A DNA stretch of 64,000 bases from Nothopassalora personata (GCA_033816765.1 CM066297.1:372001-436000), one strand, 5' to 3'. Positions 22,801 to 33,587 are shown, numbered from the stretch's first letter. The notes: generated by a model from the letters alone, not told the origin. Made by a program: numbers and translations.

Positions 22801-25800
22801 AGCTAGTAGCTCGCCTACGCGCCGCTCGCGCCTAGCGCAATAAACTTATCTAGGGGCTTAGTAACCCTATTACTAAATAAGAGTAGGATGCCCTAGACTA
22901 GTAGTACGAGCTCTATACCTACCTAGGCGAGTAGATTATAGAGGTAAGTACTACGCCTCGCTAGCGCTCCCTACGCTCGCCGTATACGGCGTACTATCGC
23001 TTCCTATATAAATTGGCTAACCTCCTCCTAGGCTAAGAGGTAGTTCTTTACCTATAAGAATAAGCGTATAGGCGATACTCGCGTACGCTTTACCGGCGCC
23101 CTTACTACTACTACCCCCTCCTCCGCCGCCGCTACTACGTCCGTAGTTCTATAGTAAGAGTAGAATAGGGCCCTTAATAGGCTCTTCGAGCTCGGCCGTG
23201 CTATAAGTAACCTACGTGTTGTATGCGTGTCCTATACTAACCGTAGTTATAGTTCCTATAGGCTAGGAATATCGATACTACCGCGGCCGATAGGGCCTTC
23301 TTACTACTAGCCCTACGGGGCGAGTATAGTAAGGAGGATAATAAGGAGGAGGATAACGAGTAATCGCGCGCTCCGCGTATGTTAGCCGCCTACTACGCGC
23401 CTATGTTCTATCTACGTGGCGCCGTAGTACGCCTATAAAAGTTTATTTTTAAAATAAATACTCTTCTCTCTACTCTTCTCTCTCCTTACCTCCCTCTCTA
23501 ATGTTATTACTATCGGGGGTGTTTACTCGACTAAGTAAGCGAGCCTTTTAGTCCGATAGAAGATGCTATAGATTATGTCTTCTATACTAGTTATAGCTAA
23601 GTTTACTATCGGGGTAGAGGTCCTTATAGCTAGCTACCGGAGGGTTAAGGTCTAAATACATAACCTATGCCCTTGTTTTAGCGCCTTATACTACCTTCGT
23701 AGGCACCCTATATTCGACTACTATACGCGTAGCCTTCGCGGATCCTTCCGCCGGCTTATACCGTCTTCGCTAACGCCTTATATTCGGCTACTATACGCGT
23801 AGCATTCGCGAGTCCTTATGCTAGCTCCTAGCTATTATACTCTTCTAGCTAGCCCTTCTATCGTACTAGGTACTATACTTTACCCTTATGCTTACGCTTT
23901 CCTAGTACTGCCTCTACTTTATATTCCCCGTCCTTATTAGCGAGGGCTATAGTACCTCTATCCTTCTCGCTACCCGCGTACGGCTCGAGGAGGGATATAT
24001 AGAATACATTATAAATTCTTAAGTCGGCTAGCAGTACTAGGCGGTACGCCTACGAACCGATAGCGTCGACAATACGGTACGGTCTAATAAACTTTAGACC
24101 TATCTTCTTCTTCGGTAATACTAACCTTAGGTTCTTCGTAGATAATAAGACTATATCGCCTACGCGATAGCTCTTAGCCTTATAAGTCTTATTATAGTAG
24201 CGAGTCTAATCGGCTACTACGATTTCCTAACGCTTCGTAAGCGTAGCGCACATTTCTCGTATACGGTTAACTAAGTCTACCGCTACTAGTATCTCCCCTT
24301 CCCGGATCTCGCCTCGAGATCCTATAGGTCTTAGGGCAATCTTAGGTCTCTAACTATACGCTATCTCGAATAGGCTTATACGTAGCGTAGGGTGGACGCT
24401 ATTATTATATACGAATTTAGCTATAGCTAGCTACTTAGCCTACTCTATCTAGTTCTTGCTATAGTAATAACAAAGGTACTATTCTAAGGTTTAGTTTACC
24501 CTCTTAGTCTAGCCGTTAGTCTAAGGGTAGAAAGCTATAGATAGCTTACGCTTTACCTACGCCTCGAAGTAGAAGTTACTCTAGAACTTACTCGTAAACA
24601 CTAACCCGCGGTTACTTACTATACCCGCTAGTACACTATAATACCGCACGACTTCGTCTCGTAAGATCCTCGTAAGCTCCGCCGCTATATATGTCTTAGT
24701 CGTAGGAATGTATAAGTTTATTTTAGAGTAGCGGTCGACGATTACTAGGATCGCATTATATACGCATTCTCCTCGCTTACTTAGCGGTAGGTCCGTAATA
24801 AAATCTATAGTAATTTTCTACTATAGACCGTCTAGCCTAGGTAGTAGCTATAGCTCGCCGTAGGGTCGATAGCGCCTCGCCTTCGAGGTCTAACAATCCC
24901 TATAGTTTCCTACATACTCCCTTATATCCTTACTAAGTAATTCCTACTAGTAATAACGTCGTAGTAGCTCTTTAGTCTTTACCTTACTAAAGTGCCCTAC
25001 TAGTAGGTCGTTATAATATATATAGAGTAGCCGTACTCTTACTATATAGTCTTCGGGTACTATAATCGCGTTCCCGCGATAGACTAACCCGTCTTTTATA
25101 TACTAGTCCTTAGCGTCCCCTTCGCTAGGCGCCTACGATAAGTATACGACGTACCTATCGTCTCTCCCCTACACGATTTTTATTAGTAGTATAAGCAGTT
25201 TACCTAGGCCGCCCTATATTATTATAGCGTATACTCTTACTAGTAGCGATCGGGTCCCCTACGGCTCGTAGGCTCCTACTACTATTATCGTCGCCTTATC
25301 CTATATCTTCTCGTAGGTAGCGGTTACGCGCCTTACTATAGGCTCGTCCTCTCTTAATAAGAATTCCTTCTAGAAAGATAGCTTACTTTATAGCGTAGGA
25401 AGCAAGTTCGACGTCTACTACGCTACACGTACGTAGTTACTACGTCGCGATAGCGCATCGGCTAGGTTACTCTTCCCCGACCTATACTCTACTACAAAGT
25501 CGAAAGATTATAGAAACGTCGCCTATCGAGCTTACCTCCTATTTAGCTACTTTACTATTATAAAACCCTATAGGTTCGTATAGTCGACTAGTACCTAAAC
25601 CGTATACGATGCGCCTTCGAGGTACGGTCGCTAATACTTAAATGCCTCTACTACTACTAGTAGCTCTTAGTTATAGGTCTTATAATTGTACTCGGTAGGT
25701 ATTATCTTACGAGAATAGAAGGTAATTAGATGCTACTTAGTCCTAAATAGCTAAGAGATAATGCCTATAATGGCAAAACCTAAGGCATCCGTCTTAACCC

Positions 25801-28560
25801 TCGTACGTAACGAAGGATCGAAGTGCCTTAGGATAGGTGCTCCGAGGAACCTAGCTTTTAGCCGTTAGAACGCTTACTCCTCGTAAGCGGACTACATAAG
25901 AGGCCCTTACTTCTTACTATTCTTACATCCCTTTAGTAGGTCTATTAATAGCTTCGCAATCCTCGAGTACCCTTCGATAAAGCGCCTATAGAAGTTATAG
26001 AATCCTAGGAAGAATTAAACCTTATAAAAACTCGTAGGCGTAGGCTATTCCTCGATTACGGCTACCCTACTCCTATCTATCGATACGCCTACGACGCTTA
26101 CGATAAATCCTAGGAACTCGGTATTCTCCTAGAAGAAGCTATACTTCTTTAGATTCGCGAACAGGGCGAACTTTCGTAGCCTCTCTAGTACCGCGCGTAC
26201 GGCTCGTACGTGCTCCTTACGCGTTACGCTATAGATAAGGATGTTATCTAGGTAGACTACGTAGATGTTATCTACTAGCCTAGTAAGGGCCTTATTAATG
26301 TACCCCTAAAAGGTAGCTAGTGCGTTAGTTAACCTAAAAGATATAACTAAGTACTCGTAGTAACCGTATCGCGTGCGAAACGTAGTCTTCTACTCGTCTC
26401 CTCGCTTAATAGGAATACGGTAGTAGGTATCCTATAGGTCGATTATAGTAAAGAGCCTAGCTCCCTGTAGCCTATCTAAGGTCTTACTAATTAGGGGTAG
26501 TAGGTACCGGTTCTTTACTATAATCTTATTTAGGCCTCTATAATCTATATAGAGCCTAAGAGTACTATTCTTCTTTAGTACAAATAGGATAGGCGCACCC
26601 GCCTCGCTTACGGATCGCCTAATCTACCCCTTCTCTATTGCTTACGTAGGTACTCCTTTAAGGCCTCTAGCTTAGTTAAGGACTAGTAGTATAGCGGCTT
26701 AAAAGGGGGTTTCTTTCCTTTAACGAGATTAATCGTATACTTAACCCCGTCGGGCATCTTACGCTTCGCCTACTTATTAGGTACGTATATATCTCGGAAG
26801 TCTATAAATTCTTTAGGCTACGAGGGGCCCTCTCCTTCGGGTACTACTATAGTAATAGCCCGAACACTTATCGCATAAACCTGCTCTAAGCTCTCGAGAT
26901 TCTTAAGGAACTCGCGTGCGTTACGCTACTAAATCGTAGGCGTCTCTATACCGTAGTACTACTAGTTATCCTTATCGGCCTTTACTATCCGATTACGATG
27001 CCGCTAGGGTCTACCTAAAATAACTAACGGCCTACCTATAGGCGCTATATAGTAGATAGCGTTACTTACGCGCTCTACTCCTATATCGTTAGCTAGTCGT
27101 ACGCGAACCGTATAGGCGCCGTAGTAATGCCCCTAGTTCTATACGTACGACTCTAGATTTAGAAGCTTTATACTACTAATAGGCTACATCTAGTATCGGA
27201 GTATATACTCGTACGACACTAAGCTTAAATCTATATAGTTATCTAGGAGAAACGTAGCCTCGCGAAAGCCCTTACGAGTCTCGACTACGCCTCGTAAGTA
27301 ACGCGCTAGACTCGTATCGACTTGCCTTAAGGGGTCTATATAGAAACTCGGACTTAGGAACGACCCTTACCTAGTCCTCTACCTTTTCCCTATTCGCCCT
27401 TCTTAGTTAAAGCCTCGACAGTTTCTAACCTACGAACCGCTTACGCGTCGCGGTCCTTCTATAGGTGTCTACTCCGGTACTCCGTCTTATAGTAACCCTT
27501 CCTACCGTAGCCGTAGTACTCTACTTTCGACTTCTAGCTAGTTAAAGACGAGCTACCGGCGTCTCGCTACTAACTCGTACCCGAGGCGCCCGGTACTTAA
27601 CTCTACTTCTATTACTTTAGGCGATCGACCCGCTTATGTACGCCCTTAGCTTTACGCTTACGACGTATATACTACCCGCGGTCGTGCCCTCCGCTACTAC
27701 CTCGGCGCTCGGTGCTTTCGATACGCGAGGCTAGGATTACTAGTTCCTCTCTAGTTATTAGGATGTTATAAAACTTAACGATTGCGGACCGTAGGCTAGG
27801 CGTAAGCTTAGCGAGCATGTATTATACGCGTTACGCCTCCGTATAGTCCCCTAACTAATCCTCTATAACATCTAGCTTAGTCGTAAACTAACGTACTATC
27901 TAGTTATCCTTCTATTTTACCGCCTTATACTCTAACATTACGTTAAGTACGCGGTTTATAGGGTCGCCGTATACGTCTCGGTAGAACTCCTTAAAGTCCT
28001 AGTATATATACCCTATAAGGTTAACGGCGCTATAGTTAGTATACTATCGCTCGCTTACCTCTCCGCTAAGGTACATAACCCTATATAGGACCTTTAATTC
28101 GTCTATCGCGTATATAGTACCTAAGAGGGCGAAGATAAGTAAGAGCTCCCAAAGGAATACCCTTACCTTCCTTATCGAATCCCCTCTAAAAGGCGTCGGC
28201 TCTTTTAGACGCGGTCGCGTCGCATATACTACGGCCGCGCCTCGCACTATAATATCATCGTTAGTAGTTATAGAGATAGAGGTAGGGGTTATAGTAGGGA
28301 GGTAATCTTCTCTCCTCCCTCCTATACGCTCTAGAGGCGGTACGCTTATAGCGCGTAAGATCTCTAGCCGCTCGATCTCCCGCTATATCTCTTACTCTTT
28401 AATCTTAGCCCGTAAGGCCTCTCTTCTCGTAACTAAGGCTACACGACGCGCCTACTACTATACTCTAGGGCTTAGGGGCGGCGTAGGCGACTCGCCGTCG
28501 TATACGTCGCGATCGGGCTCTATAGCGTATATAGATTATAACGAAGGGAAGCTTTAGAAC

Positions 28561-28758
28561 TATAAGGACCGTAAGGCTATAAGGGGATGTCGTAATGTAT
28601 AGTACGCCTACGATCTTCTAATCGTAGATAAACTAAAGCTTACTTTCTTCTATAGACGCTATACGCGTCTCCTAGTGTACGTATACGCGTTACGTGCGGC
28701 ATGCTAAGCCGCGCATAGCCGCATTATATATAAGGGTTAGCTATAGGCTACCCTTATA
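28561..28758 (-). repeat. LTR of element B (5' LTR in element sense)
   Basis: 198 bp, starting TATAAGGACCGTAAGGC and followed directly by the ATAGC target duplication. Confidence 0.9.
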
Positions 28759-29624
28759 ATAGCTTAACGGATATTATTAGGCTAGGTCCCCTAGGCGGTT
28801 AAGATAGCTTTTCGGCTTTGCCCTAGACTAACGAGATAGGAACACTTATACTACGAGCCTTAATAATACTAGTCCGTAGGCCCTAAGTAGCGCTTAATAA
28901 CGGGTTAATTCTAGTATTACTAAGCTAGCGAACATAAGTCTACTTATTGCGAGCGAGTACCTTATTAGCCCGACTATAGCTACTCGCTACGAGTAATGTA
29001 TAAAGACCATATCTAGTAGTGCCGTTCGGTTTCGAAGGGGTCTCGGTACTAGGAATCGGCGATAAGGGTAAAGGCGGACTCGTTACGGACTCGCTAGGCT
29101 CGATAAAGGCTAGGTTAGGTATACTACATTTACTATACCTTAGTAGATAGCCGTAGACCTCGCTATAAACTAGAGAAGTCTTTACTAACTTATATATGTA
29201 AAGATCGTCCTAAGTTAGAGCTAACATAATATTAGAAGTAGTAGGAAAAGACTCGTAGGAAAAAGGACGTAGGACGTAGACTCGTTACTATATAACCTAT
29301 AATAGCTTACCGGCTTAAGCAAATAAGTCTATTATTCGTTCTATTAGCTCTAATCCGTTAAGGCAAGTAGGCGGTATGTACTTAGCAAGTCCCCCTCTAC
29401 CTCGGAGATATTACGTAGTCTCGTTTCGTAGATACTAATAGGCGTAGACATACAATTTCTTAGGGCCTAGGCTAGGGCCGGCCTCGCTACCGTCTAGTGT
29501 TAATAGATAGCTAGTAGTAGTAATCTTCTTATTAACCTACTCTAGCGTTAGAGGCGGTAAGTATATAGTAAGGTCTATAAGGTATTAGCTATAGGATTTA
29601 TAGACTCGGTTAAGTAGAAGTAGT

Positions 29625-29700
29625 AGCGAGTCCGTACTTAAGCTATAGCGAGTCCGCACTTAAGCTATAGCGAGTCCGTACTTAAGCTATAGCGAGTCCT
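29625..29700. repeat. 22-bp tandem repeat in the outer transposon
   Basis: Three consecutive 22-bp units beginning AGCGAGTCCG(T/C)ACTTAAG, plus a partial fourth. The units contain the AGCGAGTC core that also occurs in the subterminal regions. Confidence 0.8.
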
Positions 29701-29759
29701 CCCTTAGCTAAGCTAGGACTCGTAGCTATAGTAGCGCTAGACTCGCTACTATAGACACC

Positions 29760-30440
29760 CCGGATTAACGTACCGTACTAGTCGACTCGCTCCTTCTACT
29801 AGCGAAGCTCCTCGTCCTTAGGGTTAAGTAGATGCCTATATAGTCGTGCTCCTTTTAACTCTAGGTAGTTATATAGGATATCTGGTATACCGTTTATATA
29901 CGATTCTAGGTTATAACGACGGATACGATAGCGGTTCTACTCGTTAACGAACGATAATACAACACTTCGAAGGATTGGAATATAGATAGTAGCGAATACT
30001 ATCCTATCTACGGCTAATGCTTCCTTAAAGAGTCCTATTATAATATACTAATTAAAGAGGTCTCTCTAGCGATTAAATGTAGCCTTAGTACCCTCGCCCT
30101 ACTAGTGTTCGATAGTTTAATTGCCCTTACTTAAGGTGTACTAGAAGGCCTTATTAAACGTAAGTAGATTACTAGCGAGTCGCTCTCGGACTCGTAGATA
30201 GGCATCGGCTAGTATAGGCGTCTTAACGCCCTAATTAGATCGTACGCGATTCAGTACCCTACTACCGTAATATATTACTCTAACGTATTAAGCAAATATA
30301 GAGAACTTCGTCTTCGCTATAGGCCCTATGTAGTACTAGATAACCCGCCGAGAGTAGACGTTAATATAAGCGTAGATCTATATCTTAAAGCGCTCGTATT
30401 TTAGAAAGGTATCGATTAACTAGACGTCGTTAGGACCTTC
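29760..30440 (-). pseudogene. Degraded integrase-core transposase of the outer transposon
   Basis: The minus strand from 30440 has one dominant frame interrupted mainly by TAG and TAA, as expected when Trp and Gln codons are hit by RIP. It reads LIDTFLKYERFKI, then INVYSRRVI, NRVRSN, a TIEH block and FVNE-NRYRIRRYN. This order matches the cellular integrase-core transposases that carry a D-D-E triad and an NQRIE-type motif around the Glu. The first Asp lies near 30413, the second catalytic position reads Asn (near 30236; GAT to AAT fits RIP) and the Glu lies near 30110. It is certainly inactive. Element C inserted just upstream, at 30527, so the N-terminal part would be in 32957-33480. Confidence 0.55.
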
Positions 30441-30526
30441 TACTTTTAGCCTCGTATACCGCGGTGTTATAGGGTCTCGCATTATAGGATTACGAGAGAT
30501 AAAAGGGATAGGGTTAATCGCACGAG

Positions 30527-30875
30527 TGTTACGGTTCGGACAAGACAACGTGGAGGAGTCTTACTGGACGGACTATAGCGTATCCTGGCAGTCGGATAGG
30601 CAGCAGTCGAGCAGTCGTGATCGAGCTACTCGGGTCGACCAGTGACTCACCCGGATCGACCGACTGGTCGACCGACCAGGTCGTGCTCGACCAACCAGTC
30701 GCCAAGACATGGCACTATATAGACGACGCTCTTTTGCAAGTAGATAGGAGCCTCGTGCTCAACTCATTTTAAGTATACACCATATACTGTTTGGGACCAC
30801 TACCTTCTCAACGAGTCAGAGACATCACTGCAAAGATCCAAGCCCAGTTGGGATAACGTACAGCGGTTCCTAACA
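30527..30875 (+). repeat. 5' LTR of element C
   Basis: 349 bp, TGTTACGG to CCTAACA, with internal GGTCGACC-type palindromic stretches (about 30650-30700). Identical to 32608-32956 by eye. Confidence 0.95.
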
Positions 30876-30907
30876 ACTTTGAGCACCACCACCAGGGCAC
30901 TTTGCAT

Positions 30908-31900
30908 ATGTCTGGGAGAGACGCTACCCGGAGTCCGTCACGACAACAGCCACAGTCAACTGGCATCACGGAACGAATGAGCGAAATGTCGATTACAGGA
31001 AGCAGCAAGAACAACAACACTCCTATGGGTATGCTGAACCCATTGGACCACCACCGTGCACCTAAGGTGTCTACGCCGGAGACGTTCGACGGGACCAAGG
31101 ACAAACTGGAGGCTTTTCAACTGCAGGTTCAGTTGTACCTTCACTTCAACGCACACCAGTTTCAAGGCGAGGCTTCTAAAGTCTTGTACGCCGCATCCTT
31201 CCTACGAGGAAAAGCAGCTAGAGGATTCCGACCATACCTCAAGGACTGGCTACACAACCAGGGCGAGGGAGAAACACCGAAAACGGAAACTCGAAAAATT
31301 TTCCACGACTACGACGAGTTTGAGACGAAACTCGATGATCTATACGGGATACCAAATGAGGAGGTATACGCCGACCGACATATCCGACAACTTCGACAGA
31401 CTACTTCTGTAGCGCTGTACGCCTCAGAATTCCAAGGATATGCCGCCGACCTGGAATGGAACGACGCAGCTTTGCGATCGCAGTTCTACCTCGGGCTGAA
31501 AGACAACGTCAAAGCCGAACTATCCCGAAACGCCAGCGTCGTTACGCTAGGGGCGATGATCAAGGCAGCAAAGGAGATCGACGAAAGGCTCCAGGATTTG
31601 AGGTACGACCGATTCGTACAGCCTGGATACCAGAGACCCGCCGCGGGCGGAAGAGGGGGCTTCAAGGCCAGAAGTCAGGACCCTAATGGTTACGGAGACC
31701 CAATGGAATTGGACGTAACGGAACGTAGGACAGGAAGGGGGCTGAAGAGCAAAGGTTCCACCTGCTACGTATGTGGCGAGCAAGGCCACTTTGCAAGAAA
31801 CTGCAAGAAGAAGAACATGGTTAGCCGCGAGTTCAACGCAATGATTCGCGAAGAGAATACATACCAGGAATGCGAGAACTTCTTCTCGAAATCTGCCTAG
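30908..31900 (+). CDS. Gag protein of element C (Ty3/gypsy type)
   Basis: The first in-frame ATG at 30908 gives 330 residues; upstream the frame stays open only through a TTG. The middle matches the Ty3-type gag fold (TPETFDGTKDKLEAFQLQVQ, RGKAARGFRPYL, a YxxEFxxYAADLEWND-like helix). The C-terminus carries a retroviral zinc knuckle, CYVCGEQGHFARNC (CX2CX4HX4C), around residues 284-297, which binds the element RNA in the particle. The stop at 31900 is followed by no protease or polymerase frame. The tail after the knuckle (REENTYQECENFF) is short. As the only structural protein of the element, it presumably packages RNA that another element's enzymes copy. No frameshift or stop interrupts it. 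Confidence 0.9.
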   Translation: MSGRDATRSPSRQQPQSTGITERMSEMSITGSSKNNNTPMGMLNPLDHHRAPKVSTPETFDGTKDKLEAFQLQVQLYLHFNAHQFQGEASKVLYAASFLRGKAARGFRPYLKDWLHNQGEGETPKTETRKIFHDYDEFETKLDDLYGIPNEEVYADRHIRQLRQTTSVALYASEFQGYAADLEWNDAALRSQFYLGLKDNVKAELSRNASVVTLGAMIKAAKEIDERLQDLRYDRFVQPGYQRPAAGGRGGFKARSQDPNGYGDPMELDVTERRTGRGLKSKGSTCYVCGEQGHFARNCKKKNMVSREFNAMIREENTYQECENFFSKSA

Positions 31901-32010
31901 CAGAAACAACCTGAGGACAGCAAGGCATCAAACAGCGGCTTCTTGATTTGATGACCTAGGACACAGAAGTCAACAACGCAAACGGACGAATGACCATTGG
32001 ATACCACAAC

Positions 32011-32511
32011 TTACGAGGGATGGCCATCCGGCCATGAAAACGGAGAAGCAACGCCGGCTTCAAGAAGATCGTTCTCTAAACCAGGGAAGTCCGACAACTC
32101 AGGATCGTTGGGGTCGAACTCGGTGTTGGCCGCCAAGTGGCGCACCTGTTCCTCTACCTTCTTGTTGTTTTCGTCGCGAACCTTCCTGTTTCGTTCGATG
32201 CGATGACGGATTTCGTCTACTCTACGAAGGAGGGCAAGGGCCTGCGCGGTTATCCTTTCCGCGTCCTTCTCGTCCCTCACGATCTTCTCGGACAACTCAT
32301 CGACGACACGGTCCAACCGAACAAGAGAGGTCGAAACGCAGGAATTGCCGTTGCGCGTGCATTTGGCGCAGGACATGATGGAGAAGTCGGCGATGACAAC
32401 ACAACAGGAGTTGGTTTTGGCGCAGTTCTCGCAGGGATATGGCGGGAAGAGAGGATTCGCAAAGATACGTGCGAGACGACGATTGCGGGATGAAGTGCTC
32501 GTAGATGACAT
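32011..32511 (-). CDS. Convergent cysteine-cluster coiled-coil protein of element C
   Basis: On the strand opposite to gag, ATG at 32511 opens 166 residues ending at 32011, about 110 bp from the gag stop. A basic N-terminus leads to six cysteines at residues 27, 30, 37, 48, 51 and 58 (CENCAKTNSCC ... CAKCTRNGNSC), that is CX2CX6C-X10-CX2CX6C. This fits the formal spacing of fungal Zn(II)2Cys6 clusters but lacks the usual basic residues of the first loop (RxRK). A charged coiled coil (LDRVVDELSEKI, ALALLRRVDEIRHRIERNRK) and an acidic tail with DPNDPELSDFPG follow. Similar small proteins recur in fungal genomes near transposons; I know no function for them. It would be transcribed from the 3' LTR side. 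It may be a nucleic-acid binding, antisense-regulatory or silencing-escape factor; this is inference. Confidence 0.75.
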   Translation of the reverse strand: MSSTSTSSRNRRLARIFANPLFPPYPCENCAKTNSCCVVIADFSIMSCAKCTRNGNSCVSTSLVRLDRVVDELSEKIVRDEKDAERITAQALALLRRVDEIRHRIERNRKVRDENNKKVEEQVRHLAANTEFDPNDPELSDFPGLENDLLEAGVASPFSWPDGHPS

Positions 32512-32593
32512 GGCGAAGTTGCAATTGCGGAGGGAATTTGGACGAACACCGCTCTTTATGACTAATGACACGTGATCGCTGGGACATCGATCT

Positions 32594-32607
32594 TAGGAGG
32601 GGGATGG
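32594..32607 (+). other. Polypurine tract of element C
   Basis: Purine-rich AGGAGGGGGATGG directly abuts the 3' LTR. This is the expected priming site for plus-strand synthesis and agrees with the gag orientation. Confidence 0.7.
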
Positions 32608-32956
32608 TGTTACGGTTCGGACAAGACAACGTGGAGGAGTCTTACTGGACGGACTATAGCGTATCCTGGCAGTCGGATAGGCAGCAGTCGAGCAGTCGTG
32701 ATCGAGCTACTCGGGTCGACCAGTGACTCACCCGGATCGACCGACTGGTCGACCGACCAGGTCGTGCTCGACCAACCAGTCGCCAAGACATGGCACTATA
32801 TAGACGACGCTCTTTTGCAAGTAGATAGGAGCCTCGTGCTCAACTCATTTTAAGTATACACCATATACTGTTTGGGACCACTACCTTCTCAACGAGTCAG
32901 AGACATCACTGCAAAGATCCAAGCCCAGTTGGGATAACGTACAGCGGTTCCTAACA
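32608..32956 (+). repeat. 3' LTR of element C
   Basis: 349 bp, identical to the 5' LTR and preceded by a polypurine tract at 32594-32607. Confidence 0.95.
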
Positions 32957-33555
32957 ACGAGCGAGTGTTCTAATACGGTTACTAATAAAGTTAGCGAGTC
33001 TAGTCTACGAGTCTATAGACACCGAGTCTATCCTACCGTCTAATAATATAATAACTCTTACGTAGCTCTCTTACTAGCTTACGATAGCCCTAGTCTTACT
33101 AATAGCTACTACTTATAACTTCCTAAAGAACTCGCTATATCTTAGGCTCTATAGCTAGAGCTTATTCTTTACTAAGACTACGCTTTAATCTAATACCTCT
33201 TTATAGCTCTTAATACTAGCGAAGGGTAAGGTCGAATCTATCGAGGCGGAGGATAGCATAAGACTCGCTATCGTCGAGGCTATATTTCTAGAATAGTTCC
33301 TCGACTCGCTAGCGGAGGGTCCGTTCGCTAATTCGAATACCGTAGAGATTAAAGAGGTTATCTCGAATAGCTACCTATATAAATTCAGCGGTAGTCTATA
33401 GCTCGATATCGATGCGAAAGGGCTCTAGATCGATCGCTAGACGTAGCATTGTATAAAGCAATGTAGCGAGTGTGCTATTAGACAAATAGCGAGTCTATAA
33501 GACAAATAGCGAGTCTATAATAATGAGGATTGAGGATTGCGAATTTTGAATGCGG

Positions 33556-33585
33556 GTATTTGCCGGTTTTGTAAGCCTAGGCCAC
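33556..33585 (-). repeat. Right terminal inverted repeat of the outer transposon
   Basis: Exact reverse complement of 12825-12854. Inside it lie two direct copies of a unit containing AGACAAATAGCGAGTCTATA (about 33480-33520), which carry the subterminal motif also found at the left end. Confidence 0.9.
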
Positions 33586-33587
33586 TG

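Larger units (their letters stand above)
21879..28758 (-). mobile_element. RIP-degraded Ty3/gypsy LTR retrotransposon B
   Basis: Two 198-bp LTRs (21879-22076, 28561-28758) and a 5-bp target duplication ATAGC (21874-21878 and 28759-28763) delimit a 6.88-kb element. Its minus-strand coding order parallels element A: gag zinc-knuckle remnant near 27470-27520, reverse transcriptase near 26600-26200 with the active-site box reading YLDN, and integrase near 24700-24550. A purine-rich tract on the minus strand follows the left LTR. The central gag-RT part is almost identical to element A, whereas the LTRs and integrase part differ much more. The convergent cysteine remnant lies at 22650-22800. Confidence 0.9.
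30527..32956 (+). mobile_element. Intact-looking compact LTR retroelement C (gag plus convergent gene, no pol)
   Basis: Two 349-bp LTRs (30527-30875, 32608-32956), starting TGTTACGG and ending CCTAACA, are identical by eye. A 5-bp target duplication ACGAG flanks the element (30522-30526 and 32957-32961). A purine-rich tract, AGGAGGGGGATGG, precedes the 3' LTR. The 2430-bp element encodes a Ty3-type Gag and a convergent cysteine-cluster protein and has no protease, reverse transcriptase or integrase, so it must rely on another element for movement. It shows no RIP although it sits in heavily RIPed DNA, which with the identical LTRs means very recent insertion. No canonical TGG-type primer-binding site is evident after the 5' LTR. 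Confidence 0.93.
12823..33587 (-). mobile_element. RIP-degraded DNA transposon, host of a three-fold nested insertion
   Basis: Perfect 30-bp inverted repeats (12825-12854 and 33556-33585; outer bases GTGGCCTAGGCTTACAAAAC) bound the block. The 9-mer GCCGGGCGG occurs immediately outside the left repeat (12817-12825) and near the right one (33590-33598) and may be a target duplication; the precise ends are uncertain by a few bases. Removing retroelements A, B and C with their target duplications leaves about 4.75 kb. The minus strand at about 30440-29760 keeps a degraded integrase/transposase core, and the left arm has a plus-strand cysteine-cluster frame. Subterminal GACTCGCTA motifs repeat near both ends in opposite orientation. 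Most of the interior is heavily RIP-mutated; the outer 100-130 bp are not. The superfamily is not assigned. Confidence 0.75.

Noticed and set aside
13590..33500. CRISPR-like or array interpretation of the repeated AGCGAGTC motifs
   Set aside because: The motifs are irregularly spaced, lie within a eukaryotic transposon and have no constant repeat-spacer pattern.
12823..33587. hAT-type assignment of the outer element from CAGTGG-like ends and a 6-of-8 flanking match
   Set aside because: The transposase remnant looks like an integrase core rather than a hAT transposase, and the flank match is imperfect, so no superfamily was assigned.
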